Below are positions 22,562 to 31,171 of a stretch of DNA of 32,107 nt, piece by piece. This DNA is from Clostridiales bacterium UBA1316 (GTDB lineage Bacteria > Bacillota > Clostridia > Oscillospirales > Oscillospiraceae): NCBI GenBank assembly GCA_002307055.1, contig DBTM01000030.1, forward strand, positions 25,101 to 57,207, in the 5' to 3' direction. A program made the translations under genes and the position numbers. Each line of letters starts with the position of its first letter. Position 1 is the stretch's first letter. The notes under the pieces are model-generated. The model was given only the letters and a program-made list of their open reading frames with translations, did no database searches and was not told where the DNA came from.

Positions 22562-24178
22562 TCAATGCAGCGCGACAAATCTGCAGAGGACGCCGTCGAT
22601 ATTATCCATACCGAAATGAACAGATAGATCGGTGTTGGCATTGTAGTAGACATCGACATTACCTTCGTCGTTCGTATACGAGCTCTGCCACGTGAAGCCA
22701 TTTTGCTTGAGCTGGTCGATATAGCCGTCAACAGCCTTACTGTCAGGGACCGTGATGTCACTGAGCTTGTAGAAGAAAGATTTAACGCTTGTTGCCGCGT
22801 CAAGCTGCGACTTATACGGAAGCGTTCCGACGTAAACGCCGTAATCAGGGACGGGATAATAACCCCTGTAATATATTATAGAGCCGGAATTTGCGGCAAC
22901 GATCGAAATCAGAGAGACACAGCCCGTCCGGCTGAGCGCATCCATTTTATTAATAGGTACGGCAAAATTAAGCGTTTGCCCGTTTGTGACCGTCAGGCAG
23001 GTGACACCGACAGCTTGGCCTAACGTATTGATAACCGGCCCGCCGCCGCTGCCCATGGAGATTGGCGCTGTGTACTGGATAAAGTCCGTACCGTTAACCT
23101 CGCGGCTTGTATTGGCGATAAGACCGTCTGAGATTGTATTGATCAGGCCGAACGGACTGCCAATCGCAAAAACATTCGCGCCTGTCGTGAGCGTACTCGA
23201 GTCTCCGATACTCAGGTAGTTAAAGCCGCTGCCGTCAATTTGCAAAATGGCGAGATCAGTTGCTTTGTCGTAACCGCATATGCCTTTGACGGTATATTTG
23301 ACACCGGTTGACGTTGTGATAATGGCAGAAGACGCACCGCTGATGACGTGATAATTTGTGAGGGCCAGCCCGTCGCGCGAGATGAAGAAACCGCTGCCAA
23401 TCCCGAGCAGGACACCCTCGGAATCATAACGCTCCACATAAAAAACCGCGGAGGAACACTTTTGAAAAATTTCCTCAGCATCGAGTTCTCTGGGGAGAAC
23501 AATCGATTTTCTGAAAGCAGCGTCTGACGACCGCGTGATAATTGCCGACGCTTCGGCCCGGCTGAGGTAAAAATCGGGATGGAAGGTGCCGAACGCGTCA
23601 CACCCTGTGAGGACGCCCGCTCTGTAGAGCGTGTAAACAGAAGAACCGAAGCTGTCTGAAAGCGCGACGTCCGGTATCTCATTGTCCGCTACAGAGTTTA
23701 CCGCAGGAAAAGCCTCCGCGGGAAGCGCTTTGGCGATCATATCAATATAAGCCTCACGCGTGATATATGTATTGTAATCGCTGAGCGGCGTTTCTATAAT
23801 GCCGTTTTTCAGGGCATACTCCACATACGGCTGATACCACACGGAAGAGGATGCAAATTCAGCTTTTCCCGTATAGTAAATGCTACTGAGACTGACGGCT
23901 GTTTTAATGGCTTCGGCAATTGTCATCTTATCGTCCGGATAAAAAGCGTCGGGCGATTTCCCGCTGACGATACCGAACTCATAACCCGCCTGGACATACA
24001 TGGCATACCACGCGTAGTCGGCAACATCGATAAACTGCCCGCTGCTGAAGGTTTTTTGAATCTTGAAGTTGGCCAGACTGCCGACGGATACCGCCGCTGA
24101 ACCAGAGGCCAGTGCCGAAAGCGAAAGCGAAAGCGCCAAAAATAGGGCGAGCAAGGCGGAAAAAAAGCGCTTTTTCAT
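22562..24178 (-). CDS. Secreted trypsin-like (HtrA-type) serine protease with SLH domains
   Basis: The 538-residue protein starts MKKRFFSALLALFLALSLSL, a signal peptide cleaved near ALA-SGS. Three SLH-like modules occupy about residues 50-235 (for example YPDDKMTIAEAIKTAVSL and HPDFYLSRAEASAII) and would anchor it to the cell wall. A chymotrypsin-fold domain follows with His277 in LTNYHVISG and Asp308 in ATDLAIL. The nucleophile region reads MGSGGGPV, with Ser377. There is no PDZ domain; the last 130 residues form an unrecognised C-terminal domain. The nucleophile motif is shifted by one residue from the usual GNSGGP, so activity is likely but not certain. The ATG at 24178 follows CGGAGGA. 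A promoter and a terminator frame it as a single gene. Confidence 0.88.
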   Translation of the reverse strand: MKKRFFSALLALFLALSLSLSALASGSAAVSVGSLANFKIQKTFSSGQFIDVADYAWYAMYVQAGYEFGIVSGKSPDAFYPDDKMTIAEAIKTAVSLSSIYYTGKAEFASSSVWYQPYVEYALKNGIIETPLSDYNTYITREAYIDMIAKALPAEAFPAVNSVADNEIPDVALSDSFGSSVYTLYRAGVLTGCDAFGTFHPDFYLSRAEASAIITRSSDAAFRKSIVLPRELDAEEIFQKCSSAVFYVERYDSEGVLLGIGSGFFISRDGLALTNYHVISGASSAIITTSTGVKYTVKGICGYDKATDLAILQIDGSGFNYLSIGDSSTLTTGANVFAIGSPFGLINTISDGLIANTSREVNGTDFIQYTAPISMGSGGGPVINTLGQAVGVTCLTVTNGQTLNFAVPINKMDALSRTGCVSLISIVAANSGSIIYYRGYYPVPDYGVYVGTLPYKSQLDAATSVKSFFYKLSDITVPDSKAVDGYIDQLKQNGFTWQSSYTNDEGNVDVYYNANTDLSVHFGMDNIDGVLCRFVALH

Positions 24179-24198
24179 TAAAATCCTCCGATATGTAA

Positions 24199-24216
24199 AG
24201 GGGGCTTGGCACCCCC
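24199..24216 (-). promoter_or_regulatory. Hairpin in the leader of the protease mRNA
   Basis: AGGGGG and CCCCCT pair perfectly over 6 bases around a 7-base loop, between the -10 box and the ribosome site. On the minus strand a short TTTA follows. It could stabilise the mRNA or act as a weak attenuator. Confidence 0.4.
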
Positions 24217-24246
24217 TGATGGTATCTGCTTGACTTTTCTTTCAAC

Positions 24247-24275
24247 ATTATAAGACGTAATCCCTTTCAAAGCAA
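24247..24275 (-). promoter_or_regulatory. Promoter of the SLH protease gene
   Basis: On the minus strand TTGCTT (24270-24275), a 17-base spacer and a perfect TATAAT (24247-24252) lie about 70 bases upstream of the protease ATG. Confidence 0.65.
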
Positions 24276-24393
24276 GTCGATAATGTAAATCGAACGCTAA
24301 ATATTCCCCGTTATTTCATGGGAATAAACGGTAATTCGACAAAGCTGGCCAGAAAAGACGAATTATGGGTGACTAGAAATAATGTTGAATGCA

Positions 24394-25542
24394 CTACTTT
24401 AAAACTTTATATAGCTTTTGAGCTGCGGCAGACAGCTTTTGAACAAAATATGCCGCCTCTTCCTGCGTCGAAAATTCAGAAAAACTCACACGCAGGGCGC
24501 CGTCGATGACAGCGTTGGGGAGTTTCATCGCATCGAGGACATGGCTGCGCGCGCCTTTTTTACAGGCGGAGCTTTTGGATACATAAATGCCCTCGGCTTC
24601 CAGAGAGTTCATCAGGACTTCACTCTTATAACCGGGAAGAGAGATGCTCAGAATATACGGTGATTGCCTGAGGCAATCGCCGGATGACAGGATGACGGCG
24701 CCCGGCAGCTGTTCCCGAAGAAGAGATACCGCAAAAGCATGGATTTCGCGCACACGGGCGGACGTTTCGGCGCGTTCATTTTCGGCCAGACGCACCGCTT
24801 CGCCGAAACCGGCGGCTGAGGGGAGCGCCTCCGTGCCGGAGCGCATTTCACGTTCCTGACCGCCGCCCAGCAGGAAGGGCGGCAGCCGGAGGCCGCTTTT
24901 AATATAGAGCGCGCCGATGCCCTTCGGGCCGTGTATTTTATGCGCGCTGAGGGAAATCATGTCCGCGCCGAGTGATTTGGCGGTGAAGGGTATTTTCATA
25001 AAGCCCTGAACCGCATCCGTGTGGAACAGTGTGTTCAGGCCGCGGCGCTTTATTTCACGCGTCATCTCCTCAATTGGATTGATGGCGCCGGTTTCATTGT
25101 TGACCAGCATGACGGACGCGAGGACGGTATCCTCACGCAGCGCCGCAGCAAACGCTTCGGCTGTAATCCCGCCGGTTTTATCGGGGCTCAGGCAGGTGAC
25201 CTCCCAGCCCTTACGCTCCAAGTGCTGCACGGGCTTCCGGACGGCGTCGTGCTCGATTTGTGTTGTGATGATATGGCGGCCCTGGCGCGAGCAGAGCTCC
25301 GCGGCGCCGAGAACCGCCCAGTTATCCGCCTCTGTGCCGCCGGATGTGAAATACACCTCGGCCCCGGTACCAAGCGCGGCGGCGATATTCTGGCGCGCCG
25401 CGTCGAGAGCGGCTTTGGCTTGCCGCCCCATTGTGTGCGAGGATGACGGATTGCCGTAGTCCCGCGTCATCATTGTGATCATCAGGTCTTTTACTTCGTC
25501 GCGGACACGTGTCGTCGCCGCATTGTCAAAATATACAGTAAT
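24394..25542 (-). CDS. Cysteine desulfurase (NifS/IscS family) with a probable ATT start
   Basis: This PLP enzyme removes sulfur from cysteine as a persulfide for Fe-S cluster and thio-tRNA synthesis. The family N-terminus TVYFDNAATT is readable, but the frame offers no ATG, GTG or TTG between the upstream TAA and an internal ATG at 25482, which would delete it. An ATT at 25540-25542, nine bases after AAAGGG, gives the expected M-T-V-Y-F-D-N-A-A-T-T and a 382-residue protein. On that numbering the PLP lysine is Lys202 (LSAHKIHGPKG) and the persulfide cysteine is Cys327 (SSACKKG), close to the positions in E. coli IscS. It is divergent from mtaB, a radical SAM methylthiotransferase. A sulfur-supply link between the two is plausible but unproven. 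Confidence 0.9.
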   Translation of the reverse strand: MTVYFDNAATTRVRDEVKDLMITMMTRDYGNPSSSHTMGRQAKAALDAARQNIAAALGTGAEVYFTSGGTEADNWAVLGAAELCSRQGRHIITTQIEHDAVRKPVQHLERKGWEVTCLSPDKTGGITAEAFAAALREDTVLASVMLVNNETGAINPIEEMTREIKRRGLNTLFHTDAVQGFMKIPFTAKSLGADMISLSAHKIHGPKGIGALYIKSGLRLPPFLLGGGQEREMRSGTEALPSAAGFGEAVRLAENERAETSARVREIHAFAVSLLREQLPGAVILSSGDCLRQSPYILSISLPGYKSEVLMNSLEAEGIYVSKSSACKKGARSHVLDAMKLPNAVIDGALRVSFSEFSTQEEAAYFVQKLSAAAQKLYKVLK

Positions 25543-25579
25543 TGCAATCAGCCCTTTATAATTTGTTTAATCCTGTCAC

Positions 25580-25608
25580 TTGTATGAAAACAGACGGTAT
25601 TGTATGAT
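25580..25608 (+). promoter_or_regulatory. Candidate promoter of mtaB
   Basis: TTGTAT (25580-25585), a 17-base spacer and TATGAT (25603-25608) precede mtaB. It overlaps the region where transcription of the divergent desulfurase gene would begin. Confidence 0.4.
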
Positions 25609-25616
25609 TGTATGAT

Positions 25617-25645
25617 ATTATATATGGTGTACGACATCAAGACAA
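25617..25645 (-). promoter_or_regulatory. Candidate promoter of the cysteine desulfurase gene
   Basis: On the minus strand TTGTCT (25640-25645), a 17-base spacer and a perfect TATAAT (25617-25622) give a leader of about 65 bases to the ATT start. It is face to face with the mtaB promoter. Confidence 0.5.
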
Positions 25646-25649
25646 GGGG

Positions 25650-27029
25650 ATGGCAGCAATCAGATTCTGTTTTGAGACGCTTGGCTGCAAGGTCAATCAA
25701 TATGAGACGCAGGCGCTTGAGACGATTCTGGCGTCTCACGGCCATACCGCGGGCAAAGCGGGCGAGGGGTGCGACGCCGTGATTGTGAACACCTGCGCCG
25801 TGACGGCGGAGAGCGGGAGAAAATCGCGCCAGGCTGTGCGCCGCCTTAAAAAGCTCGAGCCGGACGCCGTCGTCGCCGTCTGCGGCTGCTTTTCGCAGGT
25901 GAGCCCGGAGGAGATCAAGGATCTCGGCGCAGACCTGATCTCCGGCAGCGGGGACAGGCTGCATTTCATCGGCGAGCTCGAAAAGCTATGTAAAAGCAAG
26001 CATACCTGCACGGAAAAGACTGCAATAGAGTTCGTTGACGACGCGCGTCAGCGGCGGGTGTTTGAAGAGCTGCCGGCGGGCAGCTCTTCGGGAAGGACGC
26101 GGGCAATGCTGAAAATTCAGGATGGCTGCCAGAACTTCTGCGCCTACTGTATTATCCCGTATGCGCGCGGGCCTGCGCGGTCTCTGCCGCTTGACAGGGC
26201 GGCAGCCGAGGCTGCGCGGCTGAACGGCGAGGGTTACGGCGAGATTGTTGTGACAGGCATTGAGATATCGTCTTACGGAAAAGATTTCGGTATGTCGCGA
26301 GGCGACGACCTGTCGCCTCGCGGCGGGACGCCGCTTTGTGACGCCATACGGGCTATCAGTGCCGCCGCGCCGGACGCGCGGCTCCGTCTGGGCTCGCTTG
26401 AGCCGAGGACGATTACGGAGGATTTCTGCGGGGAACTCAAAACACTGCCCAATATGTGCGATCACTTCCATCTGTCGCTCCAGAGCGGCTGTGACGAGAC
26501 GCTCGCGCGCATGAAGCGCCGCTATAATACCGATGACTTTACGCAGGCTGTGCGGCGGCTGCGGCGGTATTATCCGAACTGCGGGATCACGGCGGACCTC
26601 ATCGTCGGATTTCCCGGTGAAAATGACTGGGAATTTGAGAAAACGCTGGCTTTTATAAACAAATGCGCCTTTTCGGCGATGCATATCTTTCCGTATTCCG
26701 TACGGCCGGGGACTCTGGCAGCAAACATGCCGGAGCAAATCGGCAAAGCCGTCAAGCAGGAGCGGGCACACAGAGCGGCGGCGGCGGCAACCGAGATGGC
26801 AAGGGCTTATGCTGCCGGGTGTGTGGGCACGGTCCTCGATGTGCTGTTTGAGAGAGAGTATGACGGTTCACGCGACAGCGTGTCCTTTGGACACAAAGGG
26901 TTCGCCGGACATGCGGGCAATTATCTGGAGGTCTGCGCAGAGGGAACCGGGCTTAGAAACCAGCTGCGGCCTGTCCGGATCGAATGCGAAAAAGACGGGC
27001 TCCTTTTTGGCAAAATTATCAAGCCATGA
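25650..27029 (+). CDS. mtaB: tRNA t6A37 methylthiotransferase MtaB
   Basis: The protein (459 residues from the ATG at 25650) has an N-terminal MTTase domain beginning MAAIRFCFETLGCKVNQYE with cluster cysteines in ETLGC, VNTCAV and VCGCF. A radical SAM domain follows with DGCQNFCAYC (Cys160, 164, 167) and IPYARGPARS, and the C-terminus holds a TRAM-like region. MtaB adds a methylthio group to threonylcarbamoyl-adenosine 37 of ANN-decoding tRNAs, using two [4Fe-4S] clusters. The start is awkward: AAGGGG abuts the ATG with no spacer, and the only upstream in-frame start is a TTG at 25608 with no ribosome site. The family N-terminus supports 25650. The stop lies two bases before the serC promoter. 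Confidence 0.9.
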   Translation: MAAIRFCFETLGCKVNQYETQALETILASHGHTAGKAGEGCDAVIVNTCAVTAESGRKSRQAVRRLKKLEPDAVVAVCGCFSQVSPEEIKDLGADLISGSGDRLHFIGELEKLCKSKHTCTEKTAIEFVDDARQRRVFEELPAGSSSGRTRAMLKIQDGCQNFCAYCIIPYARGPARSLPLDRAAAEAARLNGEGYGEIVVTGIEISSYGKDFGMSRGDDLSPRGGTPLCDAIRAISAAAPDARLRLGSLEPRTITEDFCGELKTLPNMCDHFHLSLQSGCDETLARMKRRYNTDDFTQAVRRLRRYYPNCGITADLIVGFPGENDWEFEKTLAFINKCAFSAMHIFPYSVRPGTLAANMPEQIGKAVKQERAHRAAAAATEMARAYAAGCVGTVLDVLFEREYDGSRDSVSFGHKGFAGHAGNYLEVCAEGTGLRNQLRPVRIECEKDGLLFGKIIKP

Positions 27030-27030
27030 T

Positions 27031-27059
27031 TTGACATAATCAGATGGCTATATTATAAT
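27031..27059 (+). promoter_or_regulatory. Consensus promoter of the serC-serA transcript
   Basis: A perfect TTGACA (27031-27036), a 17-base spacer and a perfect TATAAT (27054-27059) start two bases after the mtaB stop. The leader to serC is about 28 bases. Confidence 0.85.
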
Positions 27060-27093
27060 ATTTTAATCTTTAATAATAAGGCTGGTGCGTACA

Positions 27094-28182
27094 ATGTTCA
27101 AAGAGAGAATTTATAATTTTTCTGCAGGCCCATCCATGCTGCCGCTGTCTGTTTTAGAGCAGGCTGCTGCCGAGATGACAAATTACCGCGGAAGCGGTAT
27201 GTCGGTTATGGAGATGAGTCACCGAAGTAAAGTTTATATTTCCATCTTTGACGAGACAAAGGCAGATTTCAAGAAAATACTGAGAGTGCCGGATACACAT
27301 GAGGTTGTCTTCATGCAGGGCGGAGCATGGCTTCAGTTCGCTGCCGTACCGATGAACCTGATTAGTGCCACCGGTAAAGCCGATTATGCCGTTACAGGCA
27401 ATTTTTCATCGCTGGCGATGAAGGAAGCTAAAAAATACGGCGAAATCCGCGTTGCCGCGAGCAGCGAGGATAAAAACCACACCTATATTCCGGCGCAGTC
27501 GGAGCTGAAGATATCACCCGACGCCGCGTACTTCCACTACTGCGCCAATAATACGGTTTACGGCACGGAATGGAAATATATACCCGAAACAAACGGTGTA
27601 ACGCTTGTCAGCGACATGTCGTCTAATATCTTAACGAAACCGGTTGATGTGGCCAAGTATGGCATTATCTATGCCGGCGCGCAGAAAAATATGGCTCCGG
27701 CGGGTGTGACCGTCGTCATCATCGACAAGAAGCTGGCGGGTAAAGAGCTCCCGTATACGCCGACGATGATGCGTTATCAGACGATGATCGAATCTGATTC
27801 GATGCACAACACACCGCCGTGTTATACGATTTATATGCTCGGCCTTGTTTTGAAATGGCTTGACGCGCAGGGCGGTATAAAGGGCATGGAGAAAATCAAA
27901 ACGGCAAAAGCAAAAATCCTCTACGATTACCTCGACGAAAGCAGATTATTTAAAGGCTGCGCCGCGCGCGAAGCACGGTCGGATATGAACGTGACGTTCA
28001 GGACCGGAAACGAAGCGCTGGATGAGACCTTTGCTAAGGATGCAGCTAAGGCGGGCTTTGACAACCTGAAGGGGCACCGCGCCGTCGGCGGTATGCGCGC
28101 TTCCATCTACAATGCGATGCCAACGGAAGGCGTGCAGAAGCTGGTGGAATTCATGAAGGACTTTGAAATTAAAAATAAATGA
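27094..28182 (+). CDS. serC: Phosphoserine aminotransferase SerC
   Basis: The 362-residue protein has the standard SerC length and start (MFKERIYNFSAGPSMLP). Family motifs include MSHRSKVY, the segment VVFMQGGAWLQF that holds the PLP phosphate, and IIYAGAQKNMAPAGVT with the PLP-binding lysine. It transfers an amino group from glutamate to 3-phosphohydroxypyruvate, the second step of serine synthesis, in the cytoplasm. The ATG at 27094 is preferred over a GTG at 27085, since the family N-terminus begins there. serA follows after 22 bases, so the two form an operon under the strong promoter at 27031. Confidence 0.96.
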   Translation: MFKERIYNFSAGPSMLPLSVLEQAAAEMTNYRGSGMSVMEMSHRSKVYISIFDETKADFKKILRVPDTHEVVFMQGGAWLQFAAVPMNLISATGKADYAVTGNFSSLAMKEAKKYGEIRVAASSEDKNHTYIPAQSELKISPDAAYFHYCANNTVYGTEWKYIPETNGVTLVSDMSSNILTKPVDVAKYGIIYAGAQKNMAPAGVTVVIIDKKLAGKELPYTPTMMRYQTMIESDSMHNTPPCYTIYMLGLVLKWLDAQGGIKGMEKIKTAKAKILYDYLDESRLFKGCAAREARSDMNVTFRTGNEALDETFAKDAAKAGFDNLKGHRAVGGMRASIYNAMPTEGVQKLVEFMKDFEIKNK

Positions 28183-28204
28183 AATAATAGGGGCAGGGAT
28201 AAAA

Positions 28205-29386
28205 ATGTACAGGATAAAAACACTCAACAGCATCGCGCCGGTAGGACTCAAGAATTTCGATAAGGCGAAATATGTCGTCTCCGGGGACGTTGGAAATCCG
28301 GATGCGATTCTTGTCCGGTCGGCTGATATGCTTAAATATGAATTCAACCCTGAGCTATTATGCATCGCACGCGCGGGTGCGGGGACGAACAATATTCCGG
28401 TCGATGAGTGCGGCAAAGCGGGGATTGTCGTATTTAATACGCCCGGAGCGAACGCTGAATCTGTAAAAGAACTCGTGCTGTGCGCGCTGCTTCTGTCCTC
28501 AAGGGACATCCTCGGCGGTATTGAATGGGTGAAGAGCATCGCGTCAAAGGGTGCGGCTGTCGAGGCGCTCGTGGAAAAAGGTAAATCGGCTTATGTCGGT
28601 CCTGAAATATTCCATAAGAAACTGGGTGTCATCGGCCTTGGCGCCGTCGGCGCGAAAATCGCCAATGATGCCATCGCGCTCGGTATGACGGTGTATGGGC
28701 ACGACCCGTATCTCTCCGTTGAAGCGGCGTGGCGCATCTCGTCCAATGTCATTTACACCAAGGATGTTGAGACCATTTATAAAAACTGCGATTATATCAC
28801 CATTCACGTGCCTTACATGGAGTCAACGCATCATACAATCAACAGAGCCAGCATTGCGATGATGAAAAACGGTGTCCGGATTATCAATCTCGCCAGAGGT
28901 GAGCTTGTGAACGATGACGATATCATCGAGGCGATTGATGCCGGTAAGGTCGCTTGTTACGTGACGGACTTTCCAAATGCAAAAACAGCCAATGTCCCTA
29001 AAATCATTGCCATTCCGCATCTCGGCGCGTCGACACCGGAGAGTGAGGACAACTGCGCTATTATGGCAGCACATGAAATTATCGACTATATTGAAAACGG
29101 CAACATCGCCAATTCCGTCAACATGCCGTCAGCAGTGCTTGCCAGAACAAATGACGCCCGTATCTGCGTTATCCATAAGAATATACCGGATATGATTGCT
29201 AAAATCACCGGAGCGGTCTCTGCCGCGGGCATCAATATTGAAAACATGGTCAACGCAAGCACGAAGGGGCGTATGCAGGCTTATACGATGATTGAGGTAC
29301 AGTCGCTGGCTCCCGGGCTGGAACATAAAATAAGCGCCATTGACGGTGTCATCAGAGTACGGGCAATCGGTAATAGGAATGTTTGA
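28205..29386 (+). CDS. serA: D-3-phosphoglycerate dehydrogenase SerA (with ACT domain)
   Basis: The 393-residue protein oxidises 3-phosphoglycerate with NAD+, the first step of serine synthesis. A substrate-binding half (1-95 and about 280-310) surrounds an NAD-binding Rossmann domain with LGVIGLGAVGAKIAND. The catalytic residues are seen as the Arg in NLARGELV and the His in IPHLGASTPESED. A C-terminal ACT domain (about 320-393), with IPDMIAKITGAVSAAGINIE, would sense serine or another amino acid for feedback control. The short form lacks the extra intervening domain of long SerA proteins. The ATG at 28205 follows AGGGGCAGGGA. No serB is present in the window. Confidence 0.95.
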   Translation: MYRIKTLNSIAPVGLKNFDKAKYVVSGDVGNPDAILVRSADMLKYEFNPELLCIARAGAGTNNIPVDECGKAGIVVFNTPGANAESVKELVLCALLLSSRDILGGIEWVKSIASKGAAVEALVEKGKSAYVGPEIFHKKLGVIGLGAVGAKIANDAIALGMTVYGHDPYLSVEAAWRISSNVIYTKDVETIYKNCDYITIHVPYMESTHHTINRASIAMMKNGVRIINLARGELVNDDDIIEAIDAGKVACYVTDFPNAKTANVPKIIAIPHLGASTPESEDNCAIMAAHEIIDYIENGNIANSVNMPSAVLARTNDARICVIHKNIPDMIAKITGAVSAAGINIENMVNASTKGRMQAYTMIEVQSLAPGLEHKISAIDGVIRVRAIGNRNV

Positions 29387-29435
29387 ATTTATTCGATTAA
29401 TATTCCTTTTTACATAAAAAGGAGTGGATAGCGCC

Positions 29436-30317
29436 ATGCCAAAAAACCTGATGCTGATTGTTAACCCCTATTCAGGCAGAGGGCTTTCGCCCAATACCCT
29501 GGGCATTATTGTTTCGCAGTTTTGCAGCGAGGGATACGCGGTTACAGTTTACTCGACGGAGTCCGGCAGCCCTGAGTTTTTAGCACGGGTTTACAGTGAA
29601 AACTTTGACCTTGTCGTCTGCGTCGGCGGCGACGGTACGCTCAGCGGCGTCGCCGCCGGACTTATGCGCGCCATGGCGCCGCCGCCGTTTGGTTATATCC
29701 CTGCCGGTACGGCGAATGACATGGCATCGACACTGGCGCTCTCCAAAGACCCGAAGACAGCCGTGCGGTCCGTCATCAACGGACATCCTGTGCCGCTTGA
29801 TATCGGCTGCTATGACGATAAATATTTCACGTATATCGCTGCCTTCGGCGCGTTCACGGGCGTTTCCTATACGACAGCCCAGAGCGCCAAACGAGCGCTT
29901 GGGCATTTGGCCTATGTCATTGACGGGCTGGCAAGCATGTCGGCAATCCGTCCACAGCACACAGTAATCGAATATGACGGCGGGATGATTGAGGGAGACT
30001 TCATATTCGGCGGCGTGACAAATTCGACGACGATTGCCGGCTTCGTGAAGCTCGACAGGAAGGATGTTGACCTGGGGGACGGGCTGTTTGAGGTCATTCT
30101 CGTCAGCAATCCGGTTAACGCGGCGGAGCTTACGAACATCATCACCAGTATCCTCAATCAAACCTACGACAGCGAAAATGTGCTTCTTCTGCACACAAAA
30201 AGAATTAAGTTCAGCTTTGACGCGGATGTCGGCTGGACAAAAGACGGGGAGAACGGCGGCACATATAAAGAACTGGAAATCACGGTCTGCCGCCACGCGC
30301 TGCAGATTATCGTGTGA
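29436..30317 (+). CDS. Diacylglycerol kinase-family lipid kinase (YegS/DagK-like)
   Basis: The 293-residue protein starts MPKNLMLIVNPYSGRG and carries the ATP-binding motif CVGGDGTLSGVAAGL of the DAGK catalytic domain near residue 65. The motif IPAGTANDMASTL follows near 95. The C-terminal beta-sandwich contains the conserved phrase LGDGLFEVILV. Family members phosphorylate diacylglycerol or related lipids at the membrane; the exact lipid is not readable. The ATG at 29436 is 12 bases from AAAAAGGAG, a slightly long spacing. An in-frame GTG at 29424 overlaps the end of that ribosome site and is unlikely. It follows serA by 49 bases and leads into a YmdB-like gene 16 bases later. Confidence 0.92.
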   Translation: MPKNLMLIVNPYSGRGLSPNTLGIIVSQFCSEGYAVTVYSTESGSPEFLARVYSENFDLVVCVGGDGTLSGVAAGLMRAMAPPPFGYIPAGTANDMASTLALSKDPKTAVRSVINGHPVPLDIGCYDDKYFTYIAAFGAFTGVSYTTAQSAKRALGHLAYVIDGLASMSAIRPQHTVIEYDGGMIEGDFIFGGVTNSTTIAGFVKLDRKDVDLGDGLFEVILVSNPVNAAELTNIITSILNQTYDSENVLLLHTKRIKFSFDADVGWTKDGENGGTYKELEITVCRHALQIIV

Positions 30318-30333
30318 AGGCACAAGGAGAATT

Positions 30334-31110
30334 ATGACCGTCAATATATTGGCAATCGGCGATGTTTCCGGCAGCGCAGGTCTTGATGTTTTAGCAAGAA
30401 GGCTCCGCACAGTTAAAAAAACGAAAAATATAGCGTTCACTGTTGTTAACGGCGAGAACGTCTCCTTGTTCGGCGTCAGCCCGGCGCAGGCGGACAGCCT
30501 GTTTGAAAGCGGTGCGGATGTTGTCACACTGGGCAACCATACCTGGGACAGACGGGAAATTATCAGTTATCTGGAGGACTGCTCATATATTCTCCGCCCG
30601 GCAAACTACGCTTCACAGGTGCCGGGGCGCGGCTGGGGGGTCTTCGACACCGCATTCGGAAATGTCTGCGTCATCAATCTGATCGGCCGCTGCAATATGG
30701 ATTTCGGGTCGGAAAACCCGTTCCTGGAAGCGGATAAAATTCTTAAAGAACCGAAAACGAAAATTACGCTTGTCGATTTCCACGCGGAGGCGACGAGCGA
30801 AAAGCAGGCGATGGCGTATTATCTCGACGGCCGGGTGTCTGCTCTGTGGGGGACGCATACGCACGTGCAGACGGCAGACGCCTGCGTTTTCCAAAACGGG
30901 ATGGGTTATATCACCGACCTCGGTATGACGGGGCCGGTTTTCTCCGTTATTGGGATTAAGCCCGAGCAATCGATTTCCAGGTTTCTCGGCAATCCGCCGC
31001 AGCGGTATGAATCGGCAGCTGGGCCGGCTAAAATTGAGGGAGCTATTTTCGAGATCGATACGGAAACCGGCAGATGCGTCAGCGTTGAACCGCTCCGGAT
31101 CACGGACTAA
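30334..31110 (+). CDS. ymdB: YmdB-family metallophosphoesterase
   Basis: The 258-residue protein starts MTVNILAIGDVSGSAGL and shows the full metal-binding set of the family: GDV near residue 9, NGEN, GNHTWD, FHAEATSEK and GTHTHVQTAD. B. subtilis YmdB is a 2',3'- and 3',5'-cyclic nucleotide phosphodiesterase that affects biofilm and motility decisions. The length and motif order match well. The ATG at 30334 is preceded by CAAGGAGA. It is probably cotranscribed with the lipid kinase upstream. Read literally, an in-frame extension back to 30064 would overlap the lipid kinase and has no support. Confidence 0.93.
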   Translation: MTVNILAIGDVSGSAGLDVLARRLRTVKKTKNIAFTVVNGENVSLFGVSPAQADSLFESGADVVTLGNHTWDRREIISYLEDCSYILRPANYASQVPGRGWGVFDTAFGNVCVINLIGRCNMDFGSENPFLEADKILKEPKTKITLVDFHAEATSEKQAMAYYLDGRVSALWGTHTHVQTADACVFQNGMGYITDLGMTGPVFSVIGIKPEQSISRFLGNPPQRYESAAGPAKIEGAIFEIDTETGRCVSVEPLRITD

Positions 31111-31116
31111 AGAGTG

Positions 31117-31159
31117 ACACAAGAGGAAAATACGACACGGAGGAACCGTCCCCTTGTGT
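31117..31159. repeat. GGGGACGG-type palindromic element
   Basis: ACACAAGAGG (31117-31126) pairs with CCCCTTGTGT (31150-31159) with one G-U-type mismatch, and ACGG/CCGT form an inner stem at 31137-31149. The minus strand contains GGGGACGGTTCCTCCGTGTC. It fills the gap between the YmdB gene and the SDR gene and ends just before the SDR ribosome site. Confidence 0.65.
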
Positions 31160-31171
31160 TTGAGGTGCGAC

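Noticed and set aside
30064..30333. N-terminal extension of the YmdB gene
   Set aside because: It lies wholly within the lipid kinase gene in another frame. The family N-terminus begins at 30334 after CAAGGAGA.
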